Source: Caldilineaceae bacterium bin5 (GTDB taxonomy: Bacteria; Chloroflexota; Anaerolineae; Caldilineales; Caldilineaceae). Taken from it: 36,996 nucleotides of DNA. The position numbers and the translations under genes were made by a program. The notes beneath the pieces were generated by a model, which was given only the letters and a program-made list of their open reading frames with translations, was not told the origin of the DNA and made no database searches. The DNA lies in the NCBI GenBank assembly GCA_002238445.1, contig MPML01000049.1:1-36996 (forward strand), given 5' to 3'. Positions within the stretch are counted from its first letter, which is position 1, and each line of letters begins with the position of its first letter. Shown here piece by piece: positions 17,324 through 26,205 of this stretch.

Positions 17324-18232
17324 CTACACCAGATCGCGCAGCGCGGCAACGGTCTCGGGAAAAACGAACGCATAGCCATCTTCTTCCAAGCGGGCTGGGA
17401 CAGCCCGTTGCCCATCCAGAAGCACTGTCGACATTTCGCCAAAGAGGGCTTGCAGCGCAAAAGATGGAGTCGGCAGCAGGGATGGTCTGCCCATCGCTCT
17501 CCCGAGGTCGCGCACGAAATCTCTGTTCTGCGGCGGATTGGGGGCCGCGAGGTTGTATGGGCCGGATGCTCTTTCATTCTCCATCAGAAATCGAATGGCG
17601 GCCACCTCGTCGGCAATATGAATCCAGGGAAAGTACTGTTTGCCGCTTCCCAGAGGGCCACCGGCAAATAGCCGGAAAGGAAGCGTCATTCTGGGCAGGG
17701 CGCCCCCCTCCGAACTGAGAACGACGCCTGTACGTATGACGACGCGCCGCACGCCCATCGCTTCGACCTCTGCAGTAGAGGCTTCCCATTCAGAGCAGAC
17801 ATTGGCCAGAAAGTCCTCTCCGGGCGAGGTCTGTTCGGTCATGATCTCATCGGCGCCCGGCCCATAGTACCCCACGGCTGAAGACTGAATCAACGTCTTG
17901 GGTACGCTTTCGGCATCGCGAATTGCCGACACGAGCGCGTTGCCAGCCCGAACCCGGCTCTCTCTGATCCTCTCTTTGCGCGCCGTAGACCAGCGTCCGT
18001 CGGCGATTCCTTCACCTGCAAGATTGACCACCGCATCAACTTGTGACACTAGATGGCCCCATCCTTCAGCGGTAGCGCCGTCCCACCTTACCAGGCGGAC
18101 GCCGCTCTGCATCAGTCCCTGATGTCGGTCAGGAGACCTGGTCAGGACTGTAATTTCACTGTTGCTATCGCGAAGGCTTCTTATCAAAGCCGACCCAATC
18201 AGCCCCGTTCCTCCAGTTATCAATACTCTCAT
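17324..18232 (-). CDS. TIGR01777-type NAD(P)-dependent epimerase
   Basis: A 302-residue extended short-chain dehydrogenase/epimerase fold protein. The N-terminal Rossmann motif is ITGGTGLIGSAL. VVNLAGEGIADGRW, QSSAVGYYG (catalytic Tyr region) and WIHIADEVAA are the hallmarks of the TIGR01777/SDR39U1 family. The C-terminal segment of this family (the LDGQRAVPARLE region) is present. The substrate is unknown; the family is widespread and rarely characterised. I chose the ATG at 18232: GGGAGG lies about 5 bases upstream and the Rossmann motif follows directly. A start at 18268 would add 12 unconvincing residues. It sits between glgP and the membrane protein, all on one strand. Confidence 0.9.
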   Translation of the reverse strand: MRVLITGGTGLIGSALIRSLRDSNSEITVLTRSPDRHQGLMQSGVRLVRWDGATAEGWGHLVSQVDAVVNLAGEGIADGRWSTARKERIRESRVRAGNALVSAIRDAESVPKTLIQSSAVGYYGPGADEIMTEQTSPGEDFLANVCSEWEASTAEVEAMGVRRVVIRTGVVLSSEGGALPRMTLPFRLFAGGPLGSGKQYFPWIHIADEVAAIRFLMENERASGPYNLAAPNPPQNRDFVRDLGRAMGRPSLLPTPSFALQALFGEMSTVLLDGQRAVPARLEEDGYAFVFPETVAALRDLV

Positions 18233-18306
18233 AGTATCCTCCCCGCTCAGTGTATCGCCATTGATCACCGGTATTAGGCGGTCGTATTCTTATCTGCGGC
18301 CGCTAC

Positions 18307-20901
18307 CTATGCCCAGGCACTCAGTCCCAACTCCAGCGGATGAATAAGAGCCGGATGGTGGGGTCGCACGCGCACGCCGTAACTGTGTTTACCAGTCTCC
18401 TCCGGCATCAGGACGCCGCGAAAACAAATGCCGTCATCGTGGTGGTGATGGTGCTCATGATAATGCGGCTCCTGTACGGCTGCAAGCATGGGCGCTGTAA
18501 CTGAGGCGACCTGATGCAGCTGATCGGGTTCCGGCCTGGTCGCATCCTCCCCTTCGTTTGCGGCCATAGTAACTAACTCGACTGCCAAGTCATCCACGGA
18601 CAGCCTTCCCGGCCAGACCTGGGCCTTCACCTCAATTGCGTCGCCAATCATGGCTTGGGAGGCAGGAATTTCAGGAACTTCCACATAAACGGAATGCCAC
18701 TCGTTGCGCACATGTTGCTTCCAATGCGCTACTTGCCGCCCCGTTTCGCCATAGTTTTCGCGATAGGAACGATTGCTCTCCATCGCTGGAATATAGAGGG
18801 ATCTTGCGTATTCAGACAGCATCCGGCGCATACTGAACTGAGGCCCGCAAGTGGCAATTGCTCTGCGCATACGCCCTATCCAGTCAGCCCGACGGTCGTA
18901 GTACTCCGTCACGACCTCCTCTTCCAATATGCTGTACAGGCTGAGCGCGTCGGCCTCGTCCTGCGTGTCGACATCCTTGTACTCCCTCTCCTCGCCAATG
19001 GCCCAGCCATTGTCTGAATCGTATCCTTCTCGCCACCACCCGTCGAGAATACTGAAATTCGGCGCTCCATTGATGGCCGCCTTCTGACCGCTGGTGCCGC
19101 TTGCCTCCAATGGCCGGCGGGGCGTATTTAGCCAGACATCCACGCCGCTAACCAGATGACGAGCGACATTGATGTCGTAGTTCTCAATGAAGGCAATCTT
19201 GCCGAAGAAGTCCCGCTCCTGGCTCAGAAGATAGATACGTTCGATCAGCGCCTTGCCGTACTCGTCGGCCGGATGGGCCTTGCCGGCAAAGACGATTTGG
19301 ACAGGCCGTTCAGGATTGTTCAGAAGCCTCTTAAGTCGGTTTCTATCATGGAAGATAAGCGTGGCCCGCTTGTAGGTTGCAAAGCGGCGGGCAAATCCCA
19401 GTGTCAGCGCCTTTGGATCGAACACTTTATCGATTTCCGCGAGTTTCCAGTGACCTTCTCCATGACGCAGCTGCTGCTTTTTCAGGCGTTCGCGCAGGAA
19501 CCCAACCAACTTCTGCTTGCAGGCGTAATGGGCCTCCCACAAATCCTCGTCGGGAACCGCTTCAATCTCCTGCCAAATGTCAGGGCAGTCCAAATCTGCC
19601 AGCCAGGACCGGCTGAAATAGCGATCATAAAGAGCCCGCATCTCCGGAGCCAGCCACGACTCAGTGTGCACGCCGTTGGTGATGTGTCTGATGGGCGCCT
19701 GGTCTTCCGGCGTGCCGGGCCACAGATGCTCCCACATGCGCCTCGATACCTGCCCGTGCAATGCACTCACGCCATTATGGTAGGCGCTCAGGCGAAACGC
19801 GAGAACAGTCATGCTGAACTCGGCGCCCCACTCATGGTCATGGCGGGCAAGTCCCAGGAATCGTTCACGGTCGATTCCCATCTGACCCCAGTACTGCCAG
19901 AAGAATTTATCGACCAGCTCAAACGGAAATGCGTCGTGGCCCGCGGCCACAGGGGTATGGGTTGTGAAGACATTGCCCGCGCGCACGACTTCGACCGCAG
20001 TTTCGAACTCCATCCCGTCCTGTACCATCTCTCGAATGCGTTCCAGGCTGAGAAATGCGCTATGGCCCTCATTCATGTGCCAGACGGTCGGTTCATAGCC
20101 GAGCGCTCTCAGAGTACGCACCCCCGCAATGCCCAATACGTACTCCTGGCTGATCCGCATCTCATGATCCCCGCCGTAGAGCCGGGCGCTGAGTTCCCGA
20201 TCCTGATGGGCGTTCTGTTCTACGTCCGTGTCCATCAGGTAGAGGATTATCCGTCCCACGCGAATCTTCCAGACTTTGGCGTAGACGGTTCGCCCTGGAA
20301 GATCGACATGGACGACAACCGGGACACCCTCGGCATCCAGAGCTTGGGTAGCCGGCACTTCGGAAAAGTCAATCTTCTCATAAATCGCCTCCTGACGGCC
20401 CTCGGCGCTGATCTGTTGCGTGAAGTAACCTTGCGGATACAGAAACCCGATACCGACCAAAGGCAAGCCCATGTCGCTCGCCTCTTTGCAGTGATCGCCG
20501 CTAAGGATTCCCAGGCCCCCACTGTAAATCGGCAGCGCTTCGTGCAGGCCGAACTCGGCACTGAAGTAGGCAATCAACTCGTGCTGGCGCTCAGGGAAAT
20601 GGCGCTTGAACCAGGTGTCGGCATCTTCGGCCATATAGTCGTCAAACCGCTCGAGAACTGAGCGGTACCGCCGCAGATATTCGTAGTCGCTGGAGGCAGC
20701 TTGAAGTCGCTGCAGCGACACCGTGCGCAGAAACCTGATCGGATTCTCGCTCACCTTCTCCCACAGTTCTTTGTCAATTGACCCGTAGAGATCCTGCGCG
20801 TCCGGGTTCCAGGTCCACCAGAGATTGTATGCCATTTCTTGCAAACGATGGATGGCCTGCGGCAGAGGAGGTCGTACGGAGATGTTTCCTACTATTTTCA
20901 C
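18307..20901 (-). CDS. glgP: Alpha-glucan (glycogen) phosphorylase
   Basis: Releases glucose-1-phosphate from alpha-1,4-glucan by phosphorolysis. 864 residues, of the short TIGR02094-type family. The N-terminal DUF3417-like segment is AYNLWWTWNPDAQ (24-36). The core has YSGGLGILSGDH, HMNEGHSAF, TTHTPVAAGHD and FARRFATYKRA. The PLP lysine is K607 in SGTSGQKAAINGA. The C-terminal extension ends with a beta-type domain (RVRPHHPALIHPLE) and a short histidine-rich tract (E811 to D823, with five consecutive His). The GTG start at 20901 has AGGAG 9 bases upstream. It lies 33 bases after pgl on the same strand, so glucose metabolism genes are grouped here. Whether it acts on glycogen, starch or oligosaccharides cannot be told. 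Confidence 0.95.
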   Translation of the reverse strand: MKIVGNISVRPPLPQAIHRLQEMAYNLWWTWNPDAQDLYGSIDKELWEKVSENPIRFLRTVSLQRLQAASSDYEYLRRYRSVLERFDDYMAEDADTWFKRHFPERQHELIAYFSAEFGLHEALPIYSGGLGILSGDHCKEASDMGLPLVGIGFLYPQGYFTQQISAEGRQEAIYEKIDFSEVPATQALDAEGVPVVVHVDLPGRTVYAKVWKIRVGRIILYLMDTDVEQNAHQDRELSARLYGGDHEMRISQEYVLGIAGVRTLRALGYEPTVWHMNEGHSAFLSLERIREMVQDGMEFETAVEVVRAGNVFTTHTPVAAGHDAFPFELVDKFFWQYWGQMGIDRERFLGLARHDHEWGAEFSMTVLAFRLSAYHNGVSALHGQVSRRMWEHLWPGTPEDQAPIRHITNGVHTESWLAPEMRALYDRYFSRSWLADLDCPDIWQEIEAVPDEDLWEAHYACKQKLVGFLRERLKKQQLRHGEGHWKLAEIDKVFDPKALTLGFARRFATYKRATLIFHDRNRLKRLLNNPERPVQIVFAGKAHPADEYGKALIERIYLLSQERDFFGKIAFIENYDINVARHLVSGVDVWLNTPRRPLEASGTSGQKAAINGAPNFSILDGWWREGYDSDNGWAIGEEREYKDVDTQDEADALSLYSILEEEVVTEYYDRRADWIGRMRRAIATCGPQFSMRRMLSEYARSLYIPAMESNRSYRENYGETGRQVAHWKQHVRNEWHSVYVEVPEIPASQAMIGDAIEVKAQVWPGRLSVDDLAVELVTMAANEGEDATRPEPDQLHQVASVTAPMLAAVQEPHYHEHHHHHDDGICFRGVLMPEETGKHSYGVRVRPHHPALIHPLELGLSAWA

Positions 20902-20934
20902 AGCTTTAGGCTCCTGAAGGAATTGTGCTCGAAT

Positions 20935-21654
20935 TTACTGCCTGATATCGTGCGCTGCATCAGCATCGACTAGCCATCTGAGCTGGCCTGACGTCGGGTG
21001 TACGCCTTGCACAGGGAATTTCCAGGGCTGGGGCGGGCCCTGCAGAACACTGTGTAACGTGTCAGCCTTGGATGCCCCGCTGACCAGTATAAGAACATGA
21101 CGCCCGGCATTGATAAGCGGATAAGTAAAGGTCAGGCGAAATGCGTCGACTTTGCCAACGCAGTCTGCCGCGACCAGTCGATCCGTGATCTGAAGAGATT
21201 CTGAACCTGGAAAGAGGCTGGCCGTGTGGCCGTCGTCACCCATACCCAATAGGACCAGGTCAAACCTTGGAATACCGGACTCTTGGGCAGGCAAAACTTC
21301 GCGAATAACCTGCTCGTAGGAGCGCGCCGCCTTCTCCGGTGGCAGTTCGCCTTCCATGCGGGCCACAAGTGCCGGAACGTGCGGCAGCCGATCAAGAAGT
21401 GTCTCGCGGACCATTCTGTAGTTGCTTTCCGCATGATCAGGCGGTACACAGCGTTCGTCGCTCCAGAAAATGTTGCACCGGCTCCAGTCTATCTCGCTGT
21501 CGGCAGCCAGGAGTTCGTACACCGGGCCTGGTGTGGAGCCGCCGGCGAGAGCAATGTTGAAGGCCCCCCTCTGATCAATGCTGATAAGCTAGGCGGCGGC
21601 GATCATCCCCGCTGCGGTATGAGCAAGTTCCGTCCGATTCGGTTGGACTATCAT
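20935..21654 (-). pseudogene. pgl: 6-phosphogluconolactonase interrupted by in-frame TAG at codon 22
   Basis: Hydrolyses 6-phosphogluconolactone, the second step of the oxidative pentose phosphate pathway. Reading from ATG at 21654, the frame gives a plausible Pgl N-terminus of 21 residues, then TAG (21591-21589). It continues in the same frame with FNIALAGGSTPGPVYELLA (GGSTP at 38-42), WSDERCVP (D66, E67, R68) and LLGMGDDGHTASLFPG (about 135-150). The full frame is 239 codons, the normal Pgl length. The longest uninterrupted ORF starts at GTG 21522 and lacks the GGSTP loop. TAG is used as an ordinary stop elsewhere in the window. Explanations: nonsense mutation, sequencing/assembly error, or (less likely) readthrough. 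zwf lies nearby, so losing pgl would be odd. Confidence 0.85.
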
Positions 21655-21773
21655 GTTTCGATCAGACAAGAAAGGATTAGCCCGGCCACCTTCGCTCCCC
21701 TTAGTTTTCGATTCCTTGTCGGTAATGAACTTTTTTCTTGACCAACCGCGATATGCTTCCATCTTCCTGTGGT

Positions 21774-21802
21774 TTGCTTTGCAGGTTATGACTACGTATA
21801 CT
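21774..21802 (+). promoter_or_regulatory. Putative leaderless promoter of the 21810 gene
   Basis: TTGCTT (21774-21779) and TATACT (21797-21802) are separated by exactly 17 bases. The ATG at 21810 begins 7 bases after the -10 box, so the transcript would start at or next to the start codon. It lies in the 155-base divergent gap with pgl. Confidence 0.5.
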
Positions 21803-21809
21803 TCGGGAT

Positions 21810-24527
21810 ATGCTCGGTCGGAACCCTCTTGGTCCTTTGGTCATTCTTTTCATCGCCATTCTAACGGTCATAGTCGCTAGCCCATTTTTGCAGATTGATG
21901 GCATTCCTGTTGGTACTGGCGACATTCGGATCCATCTTCATCGTAGCGCTGCGGTCGAACGCGCTTTCAGACAAGGCGTCTTCTGGCCGCGCTGGTTTCC
22001 GGAGCTATATAACGATCTTGGTGCTCCAGATTTCCACCATTATAGCCCAGGACTGTACTGGCTGGTAGCTGCGGCCCATCGAATCGGCGTCAGACTAGAT
22101 AATGCTTTAAAGTTGGTCATGACAGTGGCGCTTACGCTTTCTGGTTTTGGAGTTTACGGATGGCTGCGCCAAACCTTCAGTCCGACCGCTTGCCTTGCTG
22201 CAGCTTCGATTTACGTCCTCCATCCAGTAATCCTAACTCGAACCGTATACTATGCTGGCGACTACCCGCAGGCGCTGGCTCTACTTCTACTGCCCGTCTG
22301 CCTGGGAGCCTGCACAGCCCTTTACAACAGAGCCTCCTCCCGCACTTGGCTGGCAGCCATAATTGCCATGGCCTCTCTGGCCGTCAGCCACAATCTCATG
22401 GCACTTGTGGGAGGTATCGTTCTTCTTTCCTGGTGGATCATGATGTTTGTCGGCCACCGAAATGTGGAAGGGTCACTGCGCTGCGGGGGCGCCGCATTGC
22501 TCGCCATGCTGGTTACAGCCGCATTCTGGCTGCCTTCCGTGTTCGACTTGCCCTATGTGCAGTTTGATAACACTCAGGAAAAAATCGCACATTTCAGCGA
22601 GTTCTTTCTTGGGTGGTGGCAGTTGACCGGCTTCCAGTCTCCCATTCTGGACAATAGAGCTGGCAACCCTTTGATGCCGATCGACACTTTCGGGGTCGCT
22701 TCCTGGCTAGCGCTTCTTGCCGGACTCGCTGCTGCAGTGATTGGTCCAAGCAGGGAACATCGAGTCTGGGGCGCTGCCGGCTCACTCTTCGCCATCCTGA
22801 TGCTTGCTATGGCATCTAGCTTATCCGAACCATTGTGGGAAAGTTTGTCAGGCCTTAGCCTCTTTCAATACCCTTCCCGTTTTCTGCTAGTCGCTCCTCT
22901 AGGAGCATCTGTAGCGGCTGCTGCGACAACAGATGTATTGGGAAAGAACTACAGGTGGCTGTCCGGACTCGCTCTGGTTCTTGCCTCTCTGCTTGTTGTC
23001 TTTCCCTACCTGTTCCCCAAGCACACGCCCATGTTTTCGGCCTTCATGCCAGTGAAATCTCTGTCCCCGGATGATACCCGCTCCTTTGGCCCAAAGTTGG
23101 ATGCTTGGGGCCTGACCAGTTTCGACGAATTCCTTGTCCAAGACGCTGACATGCGAGTAATCAGGGGAGAGATTGAAGAACCCAAGGCTACACGGTTGAA
23201 CTGGCGCTCACCTCATGAAGGGACCGTTGATCTGTCCAAGTATAAAGAGCCGGCCCTCTTGCGCTTGCACTTTCATCCCGGCTGGAGCGCGGGCGCGCAG
23301 GCAAGCCTTTCAAGCGGGTCTGCAGGATGGACGCAAGTGACAGGACTGCTCAATCCTTCGCAGCCGCTAGTGATCCGTTGGCGAGGAACTGACTGGCAAC
23401 ATCGAGGGGAACTGTTGAGTCTGCTAGGCATCACAGGCATCGTCGCCGTGCTCATCCTTCAACGCTTCCGCAAAAGGGATGCGAAGATCGCTGTGCCACC
23501 AATGCAGACGGGTTCGATTCGCGGCGTGGCCCCGCTGGCTGTCTGCGTTCTGGCGGCCGCTGTCGCCCGCTTTGCTGTTGACGCATCTTCTGGCGGTCCC
23601 TTCCTGAGGCAGTCGCCCTCTGAGCAGCTCGCTTTTGCCACTGAGGGAGAACCCGTAACCTTGGGCAGAACCGGCTCAGAAACTGTAACACTCCTGGGTT
23701 GGGAGTTGCTTGATGGAGAGAGACCAAAGCCTGGCGAGGCGGTCAGTATACGTCTCTACTGGCAGGCGCACAGCAAATTTGAAGAAGATTTCCACACGAT
23801 TCTTCATCTCTATGCGCCTCAACAGCGACGATCGTGGGCTGTAGAGAACCAGGCTATTCCGCGCCCGCCCACCAGGGTCTGGAACCCGGAATTGTACTAC
23901 ATTGAGACAATTCGCCTGTATATTCCCCTAGACATTCCTCCTGCCCCTTTCACTTTGGCAACAGGACTGGTTTCCGCTTCCGCTGAAAGGCTAAGTGTTC
24001 CCGGCTCAACGGACGGTTTACTGTTCTTGCGAGAGACGACAGTTGAACCTCTCCGGGCCGGATTATTTCAGAAGGTACACGCTACCACGAAGACGCCGGC
24101 TGACACCGATGACGGCCTGCATCTGCAAGGCTACGACCTGGAGGATGGGCCTGCTGGCCGCTCCCTCCGCCTCTTCTGGGAAACCGGCGATGGCGTCGCC
24201 GGCGATTGGATTACATACATACATATGACCGACCAACAAGGAGACCTTGTTGCCCAGTTTGATGGCCCCCCGTTCGCCGGCCTGCTACCAACCAGCCAGT
24301 GGAAACCAAACAGCCTGTACATTGACAGCCGCGAACTCGAACTGCCAAGCGGGTTGGCTCCAGGAGACTATCTGCTTCGGATCGGCCTATACAGCTTCGA
24401 AAGCGGGGAGAGGCTGCCGTTCATACCCGACGACAGCGGACAACGGGATTTCGAGAGTGGTCAACTAGTGGCCCAGATTAAGGTGCACGCCGCCGACTCG
24501 TGCTACATCTGTCGTGGAGATCAGTAG
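21810..24527 (+). CDS. Large multi-pass membrane protein, PTPS-related / GT-C-like
   Basis: A 905-residue protein. About ten or more membrane helices occupy residues 10-400. The segment after helix 1 (GDIRIHLHRSAAVERAF, then WFPELYNDLGAPDFHHYSP) matches membrane proteins annotated as 6-pyruvoyl-tetrahydropterin-synthase-related, which share the outer acidic loop of GT-C glycosyltransferases. Another helix lies near 535-555. After it comes a large outer region with two beta-sandwich-like stretches (LLGWELLDGERPKPGEAVSI, and near 770 LQGYDLEDG). Such tails are common next to GT-C membrane domains in Chloroflexota. I infer sugar transfer to lipid or protein at the cell surface. No clear Shine-Dalgarno sequence. 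It converges on zwf with a 46-base gap. Confidence 0.75.
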   Translation: MLGRNPLGPLVILFIAILTVIVASPFLQIDGIPVGTGDIRIHLHRSAAVERAFRQGVFWPRWFPELYNDLGAPDFHHYSPGLYWLVAAAHRIGVRLDNALKLVMTVALTLSGFGVYGWLRQTFSPTACLAAASIYVLHPVILTRTVYYAGDYPQALALLLLPVCLGACTALYNRASSRTWLAAIIAMASLAVSHNLMALVGGIVLLSWWIMMFVGHRNVEGSLRCGGAALLAMLVTAAFWLPSVFDLPYVQFDNTQEKIAHFSEFFLGWWQLTGFQSPILDNRAGNPLMPIDTFGVASWLALLAGLAAAVIGPSREHRVWGAAGSLFAILMLAMASSLSEPLWESLSGLSLFQYPSRFLLVAPLGASVAAAATTDVLGKNYRWLSGLALVLASLLVVFPYLFPKHTPMFSAFMPVKSLSPDDTRSFGPKLDAWGLTSFDEFLVQDADMRVIRGEIEEPKATRLNWRSPHEGTVDLSKYKEPALLRLHFHPGWSAGAQASLSSGSAGWTQVTGLLNPSQPLVIRWRGTDWQHRGELLSLLGITGIVAVLILQRFRKRDAKIAVPPMQTGSIRGVAPLAVCVLAAAVARFAVDASSGGPFLRQSPSEQLAFATEGEPVTLGRTGSETVTLLGWELLDGERPKPGEAVSIRLYWQAHSKFEEDFHTILHLYAPQQRRSWAVENQAIPRPPTRVWNPELYYIETIRLYIPLDIPPAPFTLATGLVSASAERLSVPGSTDGLLFLRETTVEPLRAGLFQKVHATTKTPADTDDGLHLQGYDLEDGPAGRSLRLFWETGDGVAGDWITYIHMTDQQGDLVAQFDGPPFAGLLPTSQWKPNSLYIDSRELELPSGLAPGDYLLRIGLYSFESGERLPFIPDDSGQRDFESGQLVAQIKVHAADSCYICRGDQ

Positions 24528-24573
24528 CGGGGGATTGGAGTGCCTCTGGCCTTCTATCGCACTATAGGAGCGT

Positions 24574-26205
24574 TTACTCAGCAATCCAATGTTGGCCTTC
24601 TTTTTCCAGCAGCCCGTCGGCCTCTTTAGGGCCCCAAGTGCCTGCCGGATATGTCGGTAGCCGAAACGGCTGGCTGCCATTGGATGACTGCTCTTCCTGC
24701 ATCTGCCAGCCATCCAACACCTGCGTAATCCGCTGCCAGGCCAACTCCACTTCATCTCTTCTGGTAAAAAGCGTGGAATCCCCCAGCACTACATCCAGCA
24801 GAAGCCGCTGATACGCATCCGGCGGATCGCCAAAACTGTGGCCATAGGTGAATTCAAGGTTGACAGGGGTCAGATTTACCGACGGACCGGGCCGCTTGGC
24901 CAGCGTCTTGAGCGTAATCCCTTCATCCGGTTGAATGCGCATGGTCAGAACGTTGCGGCTTAAGCTATCCTCGATCAGCCGCTCCCTCTGGATTGCCGCC
25001 TGTAGTCCTGTTTCGCCCTGACCCGACGCGCCATCGAAACCTTCGGTGGAGTCAAAAAGCAGGTGTGGCGCCCGACGAAAAGTAACCGATATCTCGGATG
25101 CCTTTCGCGGCAAGGCCTTGCCTGTACGCAGATAGAATGGAACGCCCTGCCAGCGCCAGTTGTCAATCTCGAGGCGCCATGCCACATATGTCTCAGTCGT
25201 GGAGTCTGATGCAACACCGTTTTCTTCAAGATAGGCAGGGACCGGTCGCGTGTCGGCTGTGCCAGCGTTGTACTGAGCGCGCACTACATAATCTGGCACT
25301 TCGTCCAGGCTCAACGGGCGAATGGCCTGAAGCAAGTTGACCTTCTGATCGCGCACGGCTTTGGCATCGAATGCAATCGGCGGCTCCATTGCAGTAAGTG
25401 AAACAAGCTGCATAAGATGGTTCTGCATCATGTCCCGCAACGCGCCCGACCTCTCGTAGTACCCGCCCCGGCCCTCGACGCCTATGCTTTCCGCGACCGT
25501 GATCTGCACATTGTCCACGTAGTTGCGATTCCAAATCGGCTCGAATATCCCATTTGCGAAACGGAATACCAATACATTCTGGACCGTCTCTTTACCCAGG
25601 TAATGGTCGATTCGATAGACCTGATCTTCGTCAAAAACAGAAAGGACATGGTCGTTGAGTTTGTGAGCGCTCTGTAAGTCGCTGCCGAACGGCTTTTCGA
25701 TGACAACGCGGGTCCAATTGTGTCCGCCGGCAGGCTTCACGAGGTCGGCATTTCCCAGGCAGGTGATGATCGGTTCGTAGACGGACGGCGGCGTCGACAA
25801 GTAAAAAAGGCGATTGCCGCCAATATTCCACTGCTCTTCCAACATGCTGATGCGTTCCTGCAGCCGTTCAAAGCCTTCGTGGTCGTCATATTCGCCGGAG
25901 ATGTAAAAAAGGCGCGGCGCAAAAGCGTCCCACGCCGAACCCTGGAATTCGACTTCAGAATTCCCAACCATGCTGGTGCGGGCGCGATGCCGAAACTCAT
26001 CATCGCTCAAAGGAGAACGCGCGTAACCCAGTATTACAAAGTTTGGCGGCAACAGCCGCTGCTGCGAAAGCTTGTAGATTGCGGGCAGCAACTTTCGGTT
26101 CGCCAGGTCGCCGGACGCACCGAATATCACCATCATCGCTGGTGACGAAACCTGAAACTGGGCGTGTATATCCGGCGCTTCCTCTAAAATGATTCCTTCA
26201 CTCAT
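24574..26205 (-). CDS. zwf: Glucose-6-phosphate 1-dehydrogenase
   Basis: First step of the oxidative pentose phosphate pathway: glucose-6-phosphate + NADP+ to 6-phosphogluconolactone. 543 residues, slightly longer than typical. The coenzyme motif is GASGDLANRK (29-38), followed by IEKPFG (169-174) and the substrate site RIDHYLGKE (198-206, catalytic His201). FANGIFEPIWNRNYVDNVQI and the KALPRKASEI-type segment follow. The C-terminal ~25 residues are unremarkable. The ATG overlaps the ABC ATPase stop by 4 bases (ATGA), so translation is coupled to an unrelated transporter. It forms a functional pair with the interrupted pgl 3 kb away. Confidence 0.97.
   Translation of the reverse strand: MSEGIILEEAPDIHAQFQVSSPAMMVIFGASGDLANRKLLPAIYKLSQQRLLPPNFVILGYARSPLSDDEFRHRARTSMVGNSEVEFQGSAWDAFAPRLFYISGEYDDHEGFERLQERISMLEEQWNIGGNRLFYLSTPPSVYEPIITCLGNADLVKPAGGHNWTRVVIEKPFGSDLQSAHKLNDHVLSVFDEDQVYRIDHYLGKETVQNVLVFRFANGIFEPIWNRNYVDNVQITVAESIGVEGRGGYYERSGALRDMMQNHLMQLVSLTAMEPPIAFDAKAVRDQKVNLLQAIRPLSLDEVPDYVVRAQYNAGTADTRPVPAYLEENGVASDSTTETYVAWRLEIDNWRWQGVPFYLRTGKALPRKASEISVTFRRAPHLLFDSTEGFDGASGQGETGLQAAIQRERLIEDSLSRNVLTMRIQPDEGITLKTLAKRPGPSVNLTPVNLEFTYGHSFGDPPDAYQRLLLDVVLGDSTLFTRRDEVELAWQRITQVLDGWQMQEEQSSNGSQPFRLPTYPAGTWGPKEADGLLEKEGQHWIAE

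Noticed and set aside
19156..20661. 501-codon open frame opposite glgP
   Set aside because: Entirely antisense to a well-conserved phosphorylase; its translation has no family features.
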